Assembly: GCF_900110645.1 (NCBI RefSeq)
Contig: NZ_FOFB01000018.1
Span: forward strand, 1-64,000
Source: Neolewinella agarilytica
Lineage (GTDB): Bacteria; Bacteroidota; Bacteroidia; Chitinophagales; Saprospiraceae
Length of the DNA stretch: 64,000 bases
Direction: 5' to 3'
The notes under the pieces are model-generated. The model had not been told where the DNA came from and searched no databases. It saw only the letters and a list, made by a program, of their open reading frames with translations. Made by a program: the position numbers and the translations under genes. How positions within the stretch are numbered: the first letter of the stretch is position 1; every line of letters begins with the position of its first letter. Shown here piece by piece: positions 26,235 through 35,057 of the stretch.

Positions 26235-29200
26235 ATGCGTTTTTTACCCTTTTGCGCGCGGCCGTTCTGGCTGCGCAGTTCACTGATGCTCCTGCTCGTC
26301 GGAGCTTTTGCGCTCGGGCTGCAGGCCCAACAGCCGTCCACCATCATCGATTTTGAGAATTTTGAAGGTACGCTGACCACCAGCCCGGAACTCGACGCGC
26401 TCGGCGTTTCCTTCGGAACGCCCTCCCCGACACTGACCGGACTTCCGACGACAACGGAAGGCCGGCTCGGCCCCGTTACCGTCTTTCAGCGCGACGGCGC
26501 CCCCTCCGGCCGCAACGTTGCAGCCAACTGCTCCGGCGGCATTGGCTGCGAGTTCCCCTCCGATGCCATCGTGATGGAATTCAACGAACCCACCAACGGC
26601 ATCCGCTTTGCGGCCATGGGTTTTTCCGACGCCGACATCATTCTCGTGTATGGCTACGATGCGGACGGGCGGACGGAGCTCCTCCTCCGCGCCCCGGTTA
26701 CCACCCGCTGGCAAGTCATCGAGGCGCCCGGGGCACTGGGCTACGTCATTGACCTGGACAGCGGTTCTGCCGCGCGAACGTTCTTCATCGACGACGTTGA
26801 ATACCTGCCCGGCCAGCCCGGCCGGGGCTTCGAGTGTGGCACCGGAGACCTGCTGCTGGAACGACTGCAGCAAGACCCGCCCTTCATCCGGGAATACGAC
26901 CGCATCCGACAGCTTACCGCGGAGTACCTGGAAGGACTGCAGGCAGCCGACGAGCTCGGCTTCGGCGGGGAGGTCATCACCATTCCCGTGGTCGTACACG
27001 TGGTGTACAACAACAGTACGGACAACATTTCTGACGCCCAGATCGAGTCACAGATCGACGCCCTCAACGAAGTTTTCCGGGCCGCCAACGCCGATGTGAG
27101 CACGGTGCCGGGGGTCTTCGCCCCCCAGGTGGCCGACCTGCGCATACAGTTTGCCCTCGCCCAGCGAGACCCGGACTGCGAACCAACGAATGGCATCACC
27201 CGTACCTCCACCTCCACGACTTCCTTCGGGCGTAACCCGGGCAGCAGCGTGGCCACCGAGCGCAATCCCGTCAAGTTCACCTCCTCCGGAGGCAGAAACG
27301 GCTGGCCGTCTGATGAATACCTCAACATCTGGACCTGTGACCTGAGCGGCACGCTGCTGGGCTACGCCTCCTGGCCGGCTGACCTCGCCGCCCGCCCCGC
27401 CGAAGACGGCCTGGTGATGGACCATACCGCCTTCGGCACCAACGGAACCGCCTCGGCGCCCTTCGACCTGGGTCGTGTGCTCGCCCACGAAATCGGCCAC
27501 TGGCTCAACCTGCGCCACATCTGGGGAGACGACCAGGGAACCGCCGACATTTGCGGCGGCTCGGACGAAGTGGACGATACCCCGAATCAGGGGCTGTCCA
27601 ATAGTGGTTGCCCATCCTTCCCGAGCAGCAGCTGCGACAATGCCCCCAACGGAGACATGTTCATGAACTACATGGACTACGTCGACAACGATTGTATGAC
27701 CATGTTTACCGTCGGGCAACACGTGCGGGCAGCGGCGGCACTGTTTACCGTTCGGGGCAGCCTGATCGGTTCAGAAGGCCACCTGCCGCCACCCGAAACA
27801 CCCGCCACGCCGGACCTCTGGAGCGCCGACACCTACGATGATGTGGGCGACGAGCCCAACGCCACCACCGAGGGCTTGTACCACAGTGCCGACATCTGGG
27901 TGCGGCCCACCAATGACGGGCTGACGAATCAGGAACACGTCAATCCCGTTTACCAGCCGGACGGAAGTCCCAATTACGTGTACGTGCGGGTGCGCAACCG
28001 CGGGTGCAGTGGAAGTCAAAGCGGCAATGTAAATCTCTACTGGGCCAAGGCCAGTTCCGGTCTCTCCTGGCCCAGCCCCTGGGATGGATCCGTCACTACA
28101 CCGGCACTGATGGGCTCCTCCATCGGCGCTTCGCCCGTCACCGTTGACGGTGGCGAGTTCACCATCCTCGAATTCCCCTGGGTAGTGCCCAATCCCGTTG
28201 ACTACGCCAGCTTCGGAGCCGACCGCTCCCACTTCTGTTTACTCTCCCGCATCGAAGATGCGGACGGCATGACCTTCCCCGAAACCGCCAGCCTCTGGAA
28301 TAACGTGAAGAACAATAACAACATCGTCTGGAAAAACATCTCCGTCGGCGAAGCCGCCGAAGGCGACGGTGGAAGCTTCAACCAGGTCATCGTTGCCAAC
28401 TACGGAGCGGAAGAATACCGGGCAGATCTCCGCTTCACGCTGCCACAAGATGCCGTGCGGTCTCCTTTCCGTTTCGGCCGGATCGTCGTACAGATGGGAG
28501 AGCTCTACGACATCTGGCAGCAGAATAACGGCCAGAGCGAAGGCGTGGAGGACATTGGTAACGGCTTCGTCGAAATCTTCAACGACGGGGCCGCGCTGAT
28601 CGGCATCCCCCTTCGTCCGGGCGATCTCTTCCCCGTCAACGTCATCTTCATTCCCTTCGGGCAGGGACAAATCAACACCGTTCACCGCCTGAACATGACC
28701 CAGGTGGACAGCCGCACCCTGGAGCCCATCGGTGGCAACCAGTTCTGGTGGCGGACCTTCGCCGAAGGCATCCGCTTCCCCGACCCCGTTGACACCGGCG
28801 GAGACAATACCCCGCCGGTCTTCGTCGACTGCCCCGAGGCCGTGCCCACCAACTGCGAGTTCCCGCTGACCGTGCGGGTAGACATGAGCAACGTGCCCAA
28901 GCCCGACGACTTCCTCGGCAACTTCACCGCCGTCTTACGCTACGACCCCACGGTGATGGAGTACGTCGGCGACGCACAGATTCTTTCCGGCTTCACCGGA
29001 TTCGTTAACCCCACCGCCGGAGCGATCATCTTCAACGGAGCAGATACAGAAGGACGCAGCGGAGATGTCCCCGTCTTCAGCGCCAACTTCCGCGCCCTTG
29101 GTGCCCCAGGCACCAACGTCAACCCCGTGCTCGACCTGCGTACCCTCGTAAGCGCCCGCACCTTTACGGACCTGACCGAGAGTGCCTCCGTATTCAACTG

Positions 29201-30191
29201 CGGCTTCTCCATTCAGGAAGAACAGCTGCTGGGTGACGTGAACGGCGACGGACGCATCAACTCCACCGATGCCGCGCTCGTGCTGGCCTTCGCCGTCGGC
29301 AATCCGATTCCGCCCGTCGCGCAGGAACGCATCGACGCCGGCTTTGGCAACGTCGACGGCAACCGCCGCACGAACGCCCGCGATGCCCTCATCATCCTGA
29401 CCTACGACGTGGGGCTGCCCGTAGACTTCGCCATCGGCGAGCCCGTCTGCCCGACCGCCGCCACGGACGGGCTGCTGAGCGAAACCATCGCCACGCCTCG
29501 TTCCTCCCTCAACGCGCCGCTGGAAATCGGGCTGGAGAAAGAAGACGGCACCTACCTGCTTCCGCTGACGCTTGATCTGGCGGGAACCGGAGAACGCCTC
29601 GGCAGTTACCAGCTCACCGCCAGCTGGGACGCTACCCGCTACCGCTTCGTGGAGCTGGTGGCCAGTGATGACCCCGGCTTCGCCGGTCCGAACGTCAACC
29701 TCTCCGAAACCAGCCAGGGCCACCTCCTGCTGGCCCACGCTAACCCCATGGGCGGCCCCGACCGGCTGATGCTCACCGCCATCCGCCTCGAAGCCCTGAC
29801 GGACGACGGTGCCTCCCCCCAACTCGATCTCCGCATCGAAGACCTGACGGCGGCGGGCTCCTTCCGCAGCATCATCCCCGACGTTACCCAAGTCGAGGCG
29901 ACTACCTCGGCGGGAGACCTGATCGGTACGGCCTTCGACCTGCGGGTCGTGCCCAACCCCTTCCGGGGCGCCAGCACCTTCACCCTGCAGCTGACGGAGG
30001 CGGAGACCGTTGCGGTCGACATCTACGATAGCCGGGGCAGGCTCGTCACTCACCTCCTCGACGGCGCCCGGGGCGCCGGCACGCACACGCTGCAGTGGCA
30101 GCCGGCGGCAACGCAATCAGCGGGCGTCTACTTGCTACGCGCCCGGGTGGGTAACCAGGTGGTGACGAAGCGGTTGGTTTTGCTGCGGTAA
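26235..30191 (+). CDS. M43 (pappalysin-type) secreted metalloprotease with cohesin-like, dockerin and T9SS sorting modules
   Basis: 1318-aa secreted protease. A signal peptide (LLLVGAFALGLQAQ) is followed by a beta-rich N-domain (about residues 35-190). The M43 catalytic domain has the extended zinc site H-E-I-G-H-W-L-N-L-R-H near residue 417 and the Met-turn FMNYMDYVDNDCM near 475. A beta-sandwich region runs to about 870. A cohesin-like segment follows (about 875-985, LTVRVDMSNVPKPDDFLGNF). A type I dockerin pair comes next (about 997-1060, GDVNGDGRINSTDA and GNVDGNRRTNARDA). A T9SS type A sorting domain ends the protein (about 1235-1318, VVPNPFRG...GVYLLRA..TKRLVLLR). It is likely exported by the T9SS. 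The sequence is very GC-rich. Confidence 0.93.
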   Translation: MRFLPFCARPFWLRSSLMLLLVGAFALGLQAQQPSTIIDFENFEGTLTTSPELDALGVSFGTPSPTLTGLPTTTEGRLGPVTVFQRDGAPSGRNVAANCSGGIGCEFPSDAIVMEFNEPTNGIRFAAMGFSDADIILVYGYDADGRTELLLRAPVTTRWQVIEAPGALGYVIDLDSGSAARTFFIDDVEYLPGQPGRGFECGTGDLLLERLQQDPPFIREYDRIRQLTAEYLEGLQAADELGFGGEVITIPVVVHVVYNNSTDNISDAQIESQIDALNEVFRAANADVSTVPGVFAPQVADLRIQFALAQRDPDCEPTNGITRTSTSTTSFGRNPGSSVATERNPVKFTSSGGRNGWPSDEYLNIWTCDLSGTLLGYASWPADLAARPAEDGLVMDHTAFGTNGTASAPFDLGRVLAHEIGHWLNLRHIWGDDQGTADICGGSDEVDDTPNQGLSNSGCPSFPSSSCDNAPNGDMFMNYMDYVDNDCMTMFTVGQHVRAAAALFTVRGSLIGSEGHLPPPETPATPDLWSADTYDDVGDEPNATTEGLYHSADIWVRPTNDGLTNQEHVNPVYQPDGSPNYVYVRVRNRGCSGSQSGNVNLYWAKASSGLSWPSPWDGSVTTPALMGSSIGASPVTVDGGEFTILEFPWVVPNPVDYASFGADRSHFCLLSRIEDADGMTFPETASLWNNVKNNNNIVWKNISVGEAAEGDGGSFNQVIVANYGAEEYRADLRFTLPQDAVRSPFRFGRIVVQMGELYDIWQQNNGQSEGVEDIGNGFVEIFNDGAALIGIPLRPGDLFPVNVIFIPFGQGQINTVHRLNMTQVDSRTLEPIGGNQFWWRTFAEGIRFPDPVDTGGDNTPPVFVDCPEAVPTNCEFPLTVRVDMSNVPKPDDFLGNFTAVLRYDPTVMEYVGDAQILSGFTGFVNPTAGAIIFNGADTEGRSGDVPVFSANFRALGAPGTNVNPVLDLRTLVSARTFTDLTESASVFNCGFSIQEEQLLGDVNGDGRINSTDAALVLAFAVGNPIPPVAQERIDAGFGNVDGNRRTNARDALIILTYDVGLPVDFAIGEPVCPTAATDGLLSETIATPRSSLNAPLEIGLEKEDGTYLLPLTLDLAGTGERLGSYQLTASWDATRYRFVELVASDDPGFAGPNVNLSETSQGHLLLAHANPMGGPDRLMLTAIRLEALTDDGASPQLDLRIEDLTAAGSFRSIIPDVTQVEATTSAGDLIGTAFDLRVVPNPFRGASTFTLQLTEAETVAVDIYDSRGRLVTHLLDGARGAGTHTLQWQPAATQSAGVYLLRARVGNQVVTKRLVLLR

Positions 30192-30320
30192 ACCGTCTGT
30201 CTTTGCTTTACAAATGGGGTAACCCGCACGCTCGAAGACCCGACTGCGTCAGGGCGCTTCGAGATGCTGAAGTGTCATTTGTCTGGCAGAGTACCGCCTT
30301 TGCTTTAATTTTTTGGTGAG

Positions 30321-30360
30321 GACACCCCTCGTTGGCATGGGCCGATGGGGGGTGTTTTTG
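30321..30360 (+). terminator. Intrinsic terminator after the metalloprotease gene
   Basis: ACACCCCTCG pairs with CGATGGGGGGTGT (imperfectly) around a short loop and is followed by five T, 130 bp past the stop at 30191. Confidence 0.6.
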
Positions 30361-30399
30361 GGGATAACAGGCACACTTTATGCCATATTCCTGCCTACT

Positions 30400-30834
30400 C
30401 TAAACCCGATCTTTATAAACACCAGGATCATGAAGCTCCAACCATACCGTAGAATCTGCTATTTCTTTCCAACCGTATTTTTTGTACAAACCGTGGGCAT
30501 CTCCCGTAAGTAGAATCCATCTTCTTAACCCCTGTAGTTCGTCGTGATTCATAATAGCTTCCATCAAAAGTTTGGAAAGCCCTTTTCCCCGGTGTGCTTC
30601 AAGAATAAAGACATCCCCCAAATAAGCAATGGTCGAATAATCGGATATTACTCTGGCAAACCCCAGTTGTTCGTTGCCCTCGTATACGCCAAAACAAAGT
30701 GAATGCTCTATTGCCTTAACGACTGTTTCTTTAGGAATCTTGAGGCTCCAATAGGCTTTTGTCGACAAGAAATCATGAATCATTTCGACGTCTAACAACT
30801 GCTTTTCGGTAGAAATTTGGTATTTGTTTTCCAA
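30400..30834 (-). CDS. GNAT-family N-acetyltransferase
   Basis: 144-aa acetyl-CoA dependent acyltransferase. The GNAT core is clear: strand 4 YLGDVFILEAHRGKGLSKLL (about residues 71-90) with the acetyl-CoA loop R-G-K-G, and the C-terminal LLTGDAHGLYKKYGWKEI with the Tyr/Gly-Trp motif. Small single-domain members of this type act on amines, amino acids or antibiotics; substrate unknown. It follows the DUF4407 gene by 62 bp on the same strand. Its base composition is intermediate, so it may be part of the AT-rich island or its edge. Confidence 0.88.
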   Translation of the reverse strand: MENKYQISTEKQLLDVEMIHDFLSTKAYWSLKIPKETVVKAIEHSLCFGVYEGNEQLGFARVISDYSTIAYLGDVFILEAHRGKGLSKLLMEAIMNHDELQGLRRWILLTGDAHGLYKKYGWKEIADSTVWLELHDPGVYKDRV

Positions 30835-30896
30835 TTTTTTCCTTTTGGTTGGTTGGAATCAAGTAGAAACGGTTGGTACAAACGCAGTACGACCGC

Positions 30897-32474
30897 TTAG
30901 GGAGTATTGCCGTTTCGCACATTGTTATGCTCCGTATTCTTTCTTCTCAACACTTTATTTAATACCCTAATAATAAGGTTCGTTTTTTTAGTATTTGTAG
31001 TTCCAAACGCCTTATTGCTAAGTATATCAAATTCGAGTATTTCCTGAATTATTTTTTTATAATCCTCATCACTTAAAGTTCCATTGTTTAACTGTTGCGT
31101 TTTTTGGTTCTGCCAAGATTGAATAGCTGCTTGCAACATACCCAGTTGTGCTTGCTGATTATTCATTATTGCTTGCAATTGCAACTGACTTTTTTGTTCA
31201 ACAATTGCAATATCAGTATTAGCATCATGTATAAACCCCGCCTCTTTCTTGGTGTCATCAGCTTCTAAAGCAATATCGTATTGACCTTTATTTGAAATTA
31301 ATTTGACGAACACAGGAGCAGTTTCAATTACTATAAATAGTAAGATAATTGCTAAGTTCATATACCACATTGTATTGTTTGCTTCCTCAATGACATTACC
31401 ATTATCATCTAATTCATTATAGCGCCATTTCGTTAAATCTCCAAGTGCTTCAATTTGAGTAATAAAATTATTGGTATATGCAACATCAGCAGCACCACTT
31501 GATTTTTCCTCAAGTTCACCAGTCAATTTGTCAGCTTCTGTCTGTCTCTCTGCTATTTCTTTATCTTTTTCCTTAGCAGCGGCTAATTCCTCTTTTTTAC
31601 TCTCCTTGTACCTTGTGTTTAGTGTGTTGTATGTATTAAGTTTTGATTGATATTTTGCCCACTGCGCCTTTCTTTTTTGAATATTAGTGTCAAAAACATT
31701 TCTATATTGATTTAATAGCCTCCTACCTTCAGGTGTCAACTCCTTCCTTTCTATACCGTCAACAATGGTTATTATTTTGTATCTATCCGAGTTTTTAATA
31801 AACTGAATGTTCTTATCAGCATCATTGATTATGGGTTGAACTTGACTCCTAACGTCATAAAATATTTCCAACTCAGCCTTTTGGGCATCGAAAGCGCTTT
31901 TACACTCCTGGGTTGGACATTCTCGTTTCAATTGTGCTTTTATATCAGCGATTGTGGATTCACTTGACCCCTTAAGACTATCAATTTCAACTTTGTTTGT
32001 AATGCCATAAATTCTGTTTCGACTTTGCTCCCTTTTTTCAAGTTCATTGTCAGAGATTTGTGCTTCAATCCTATCTTGGAAAAGGCGAACCTCTAAAGGC
32101 TTAGCAACAACCAATGAAATGATTATCGCTAAAATGATTCTTGGTGTAGCAGTTGTTAACTCTCTCCAAAATTCGTTTTGCTTCCTCATACTCATGACTA
32201 TAAACCTATCAAGGTTAAAAATCATAAAGCCCCATAAAAGGCCCATCAATATTGCCCCTAAAAAAAAGGTGTTTTCAGTTTGTCCTGAAGAGTTTACAAC
32301 CTCTTTATTAAATACTTTGAAAAAAGCATATCCCCCTGAAAATGCAGCAAATATTCCTGTGAAGATTATGGTAATCCCCACGGATGCATATTTCCCTACT
32401 TGAGAAGGACACTTTTCCAAAGTTGGTATATGTGCCCCACCACATTTGGCTAATATTTTGGATAGATAATTCAT
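30897..32474 (-). CDS. DUF4407 membrane protein of the kinase island
   Basis: 525-aa protein that matches DUF4407. An N-terminal membrane block comes first (about residues 28-50 and 68-90, VGKYASVGITIIFTGIFAAF and FFLGAILMGLLWGFMIFNLD). A further segment lies at about 105-125 (TPRIILAIIISLVVAKPLEV). A long charged coiled-coil (about 130-340) is rich in Lys, Glu and Gln. A fourth membrane helix (about 370-390, MNLAIILLFIVIETAPVFV) is followed by a cytoplasmic Gln-rich tail. Function is unknown. Its ATG overlaps the kinase stop by 4 bp (32471-32474), strongly suggesting translational coupling and a shared role, perhaps as the membrane target or anchor of the kinase. The gene is AT-rich. Confidence 0.85.
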   Translation of the reverse strand: MNYLSKILAKCGGAHIPTLEKCPSQVGKYASVGITIIFTGIFAAFSGGYAFFKVFNKEVVNSSGQTENTFFLGAILMGLLWGFMIFNLDRFIVMSMRKQNEFWRELTTATPRIILAIIISLVVAKPLEVRLFQDRIEAQISDNELEKREQSRNRIYGITNKVEIDSLKGSSESTIADIKAQLKRECPTQECKSAFDAQKAELEIFYDVRSQVQPIINDADKNIQFIKNSDRYKIITIVDGIERKELTPEGRRLLNQYRNVFDTNIQKRKAQWAKYQSKLNTYNTLNTRYKESKKEELAAAKEKDKEIAERQTEADKLTGELEEKSSGAADVAYTNNFITQIEALGDLTKWRYNELDDNGNVIEEANNTMWYMNLAIILLFIVIETAPVFVKLISNKGQYDIALEADDTKKEAGFIHDANTDIAIVEQKSQLQLQAIMNNQQAQLGMLQAAIQSWQNQKTQQLNNGTLSDEDYKKIIQEILEFDILSNKAFGTTNTKKTNLIIRVLNKVLRRKNTEHNNVRNGNTP

Positions 32475-34804
32475 TTAATAGGATTTTTTAATGTTGGAAG
32501 GGGTTTTAGCTGGACACTTCCATAATTTAATTTCGGTTTACGCAATATTTTCAAATAAACATGTGAACGACTTTCATAACCGAAATAGTTTTTAGCCACC
32601 AAGGTGTATGTAGTATCTGTTGCTGGTGAAATATTTATCTTTCCTGACATTACAACCTTACCTATTCCATTATCTATTTCAACCGAGTAAGCTCCTTCTA
32701 CACTCCATGAAAGGTTTGTAGTTAGTCCTTCTGCTAACAAAAGAGATTGAGAGCGAAATGAGATTATTTTAGGTGGCGTTTTGGAAATTTGAACTTTTAT
32801 GGACCTTGTTGAAATTGCACCAAAGCAGCTAACTGCCTTTATGGTAAAAGTCGTATCTTTAAGAATCCTAACAGACTTTCTATTCGTACTGGAAACATCT
32901 CCTGCACCATTATCAATAGTTATATTTGCTGCATTATCAACATCCCATTTTAACTCAATTGGCTTATCATCCTCAACGATGTATTTCGAAGCTATAAAAT
33001 TTTTTATTGTTGGGGGAACTTTGGATGTCTGAATCGAAATAGATTGATGTGCCTGAACTCCAAAATAGGTTTCTGCAAATAAAGTGAGAACAACATCTTT
33101 TGTTACTTTATATTTTACAGAATTAAGGTTTGAAACATCCCCTATTTGTTGATTTATAAAAACTCTTTCCGCTCCACTAACGTCCCAACTTAATACTATC
33201 TCTTCAATTCTATTAACTATCTTTTTGTTTGTACTGAATGTGTTAATTATTGGAGGAATCTTCGACACCAACAATCTAACTTGTTTTGTTGCTACTGCTC
33301 CAAAGAAAGAGGTTGCCTTAATCGTGTAGGTGGCATCTCTTACAGGTGTGACACTTATTCTTTTTTTATTTGTTACATTGCCAACACTATTGTCAATTTC
33401 AATTGATGCTGCATTGTAGATATCCCAGCTTAACTCGGCTGGTCTGTTTTTATCGAATATTGTATTGATTGAAGACTTAAATGACTGAATAATGGGCGGC
33501 TTCTTATTTACTGTAAAGAAAATTGCATGCCTACTTGTTTGCCCAAAATAACTTGTCGCTTGAAGCACTAAAGACACGTCCTTCCTTGGGGGATTTATTG
33601 TAGTGGATTTCTTATTAGTTACGTCGCCAATCCCTATTATTTCTATTTTGTCAAATCCTGTAACACCCCATGAAAGTGTAATTTTATTTTCAGATTGAAT
33701 AAAATTGTTTGGAATATTAGACTTAAAATATCTGATAATTGGCTTGTCTTTAGAAACCGATACTTTTATTTTTTTAGACACTTCTCCAAACGGATTTTTC
33801 GCTTTTAACGTCAGTTCAGTATCCTTCCTAATTAATAATGACATTTTTTTATTACCCGTTACATCTTGATTATTTACAAGCAATACAGATGCATTATCAA
33901 CACTCCATTCAGCTATCACCGGCTTTTTATCTTCTATCTTCGTCTTATTGACTCTAAAGTAATTTATAGTTGGCGGAGATTGGGTAACTCTCAACACTGA
34001 CTTCCACTGACTGTATGATGTCCGTAAACTTGGATTTAAACATCCACTCGTAAATGTTTGGACAAACTTATCTTTTATCTCTTGGGGTAGTTGAGAACGA
34101 AAGTAATTGGTATAAAAACCACGGTGAAGTTGCAGTAATTGTTGATTCTTAGTTAAGAAGGGGAAGCGATTACTAATATCTGGGAAAGCATAACCCCCTT
34201 GAATATACTTTCTTAGACTTCGTTGACTAATTTCAGAAAAATAGAAAAAAGGGTGAAAGGTGAATATAAGATAATGAATGCAGACAGCAACTGACCACAT
34301 ATCGGATAGTAAATCGACTTTGACAGGAATTGGCTCTTTAGCGTTACTTCTGTTGTTAAGTCCAGTTGCAAATTGTTCAAATATTTCAGGTGCTAACCAA
34401 TCTTGTGGAGTTCCCCAAGTTGTTGGCTTGTCACTCTTAGACTTCATAACAGACCCACTGTCGAAATCAATGATTGCACATTGCTTTTTTGATAAGTTTA
34501 CAAAAAGTGCCTCGGATTTAAAATCTGCATGAATATATCCTATACCATAAAGAAAATCAAAAGACTTAACAATATGAAAGGCTATTAAAAGCTTATCTGG
34601 CAGAGGCAACCTTTGATATTTTCTGAGTAGGCTTGGGTCTTGTAAGATGTCTTTGAACTCTTCAAAGCCCAATGATTTTAGATTATTAGCCGAGTAGCCA
34701 AATACTTTCTTCCCTTTAAATTCCCCCTCAAATGAAAATTGAGGACATCCCAACATTCCAATATATTGGTCACTAAATTTTTTTTGAGTTTTGTTTGAGG
34801 TCAT
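32471..34804 (-). CDS. Kinase C-lobe plus six Ig-like repeats (3' part of a frameshifted kinase gene)
   Basis: 777-aa frame. Residues about 1-265 are the large lobe of a Ser/Thr-kinase-like domain: IHADFKSE (H92, D94, K96) replaces HRDLKPEN, IIDFDSG (D113) replaces DFG, and APE is WLAPEIFEQ. The Asn five residues after D94 is Ala, so activity is uncertain. Six beta-sandwich repeats of about 80 residues follow (about 275-755), each with the pattern PPxIxxFxxxK, LxWxVxxAxxVxID, GDVxxxK and DTTxTLxAxxxFG. No membrane helix separates kinase and repeats. The glycine-rich lobe is in the upstream frame 34773-35057, so the two frames form one gene, joined by a +1 shift in the overlap. Confidence 0.88.
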   Translation of the reverse strand: MTSNKTQKKFSDQYIGMLGCPQFSFEGEFKGKKVFGYSANNLKSLGFEEFKDILQDPSLLRKYQRLPLPDKLLIAFHIVKSFDFLYGIGYIHADFKSEALFVNLSKKQCAIIDFDSGSVMKSKSDKPTTWGTPQDWLAPEIFEQFATGLNNRSNAKEPIPVKVDLLSDMWSVAVCIHYLIFTFHPFFYFSEISQRSLRKYIQGGYAFPDISNRFPFLTKNQQLLQLHRGFYTNYFRSQLPQEIKDKFVQTFTSGCLNPSLRTSYSQWKSVLRVTQSPPTINYFRVNKTKIEDKKPVIAEWSVDNASVLLVNNQDVTGNKKMSLLIRKDTELTLKAKNPFGEVSKKIKVSVSKDKPIIRYFKSNIPNNFIQSENKITLSWGVTGFDKIEIIGIGDVTNKKSTTINPPRKDVSLVLQATSYFGQTSRHAIFFTVNKKPPIIQSFKSSINTIFDKNRPAELSWDIYNAASIEIDNSVGNVTNKKRISVTPVRDATYTIKATSFFGAVATKQVRLLVSKIPPIINTFSTNKKIVNRIEEIVLSWDVSGAERVFINQQIGDVSNLNSVKYKVTKDVVLTLFAETYFGVQAHQSISIQTSKVPPTIKNFIASKYIVEDDKPIELKWDVDNAANITIDNGAGDVSSTNRKSVRILKDTTFTIKAVSCFGAISTRSIKVQISKTPPKIISFRSQSLLLAEGLTTNLSWSVEGAYSVEIDNGIGKVVMSGKINISPATDTTYTLVAKNYFGYESRSHVYLKILRKPKLNYGSVQLKPLPTLKNPIK

Positions 34805-35057
34805 TTGATTTATTTCCTATTTGCTTTTGAAGATTTTGTATGGTTCGAAAGCCTTTTTGGGCACTCCCATTGACGTCAATAAAAACCTTAATTACCTGTG
34901 GAATGGTAGTCTTTTTTCCGTTTACATTTCTACAATGATAGACTTCACCAAAACCTCCACTCGCAAAAGGTTTATCTTCCATTTCAATTGATGAAATAGA
35001 GGAAAATTCAGAAAAAATACCAGAAGATAAGCTATTAATTTTGTGTATTCTTGCCAT
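34773..35057 (-). CDS. Kinase N-lobe (5' part of the frameshifted kinase gene)
   Basis: 94-aa frame holding the missing start of the kinase: the glycine loop FASGGFGEVYHC (about residues 31-42) and the ATP-binding Lys in QVIKVFID (about 55-62). It then stops at 34773-34775, inside the first codons of the next frame. The two frames overlap by 32 bp and differ by +1. The overlap contains an A8 run on the minus strand (34778-34785). Losing one A there would read ...NSKKFSDQYIGMLG and give one continuous kinase. The cause may be programmed slippage, a real mutation, or a sequencing error. The frame's 5' end overlaps the PP2C stop by 23 bp. Confidence 0.8.
   Translation of the reverse strand: MARIHKINSLSSGIFSEFSSISSIEMEDKPFASGGFGEVYHCRNVNGKKTTIPQVIKVFIDVNGSAQKGFRTIQNLQKQIGNKSNDLKQNSKKI
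34778..34785 (-). other. A8 slippery run at the kinase frameshift
   Basis: Eight consecutive A on the coding strand (CTCAAAAAAAATTTAG), directly before the UAG of the N-lobe frame and just inside the ATG of the next frame. Such runs promote transcriptional slippage, and they are also common places for assembly errors. Confidence 0.6.

Noticed and set aside
28935..30116. 393-codon minus-strand frame inside the metalloprotease gene
   Set aside because: Opposite to the cohesin/dockerin coding sequence, with low-complexity Gly/Val/Asp composition.
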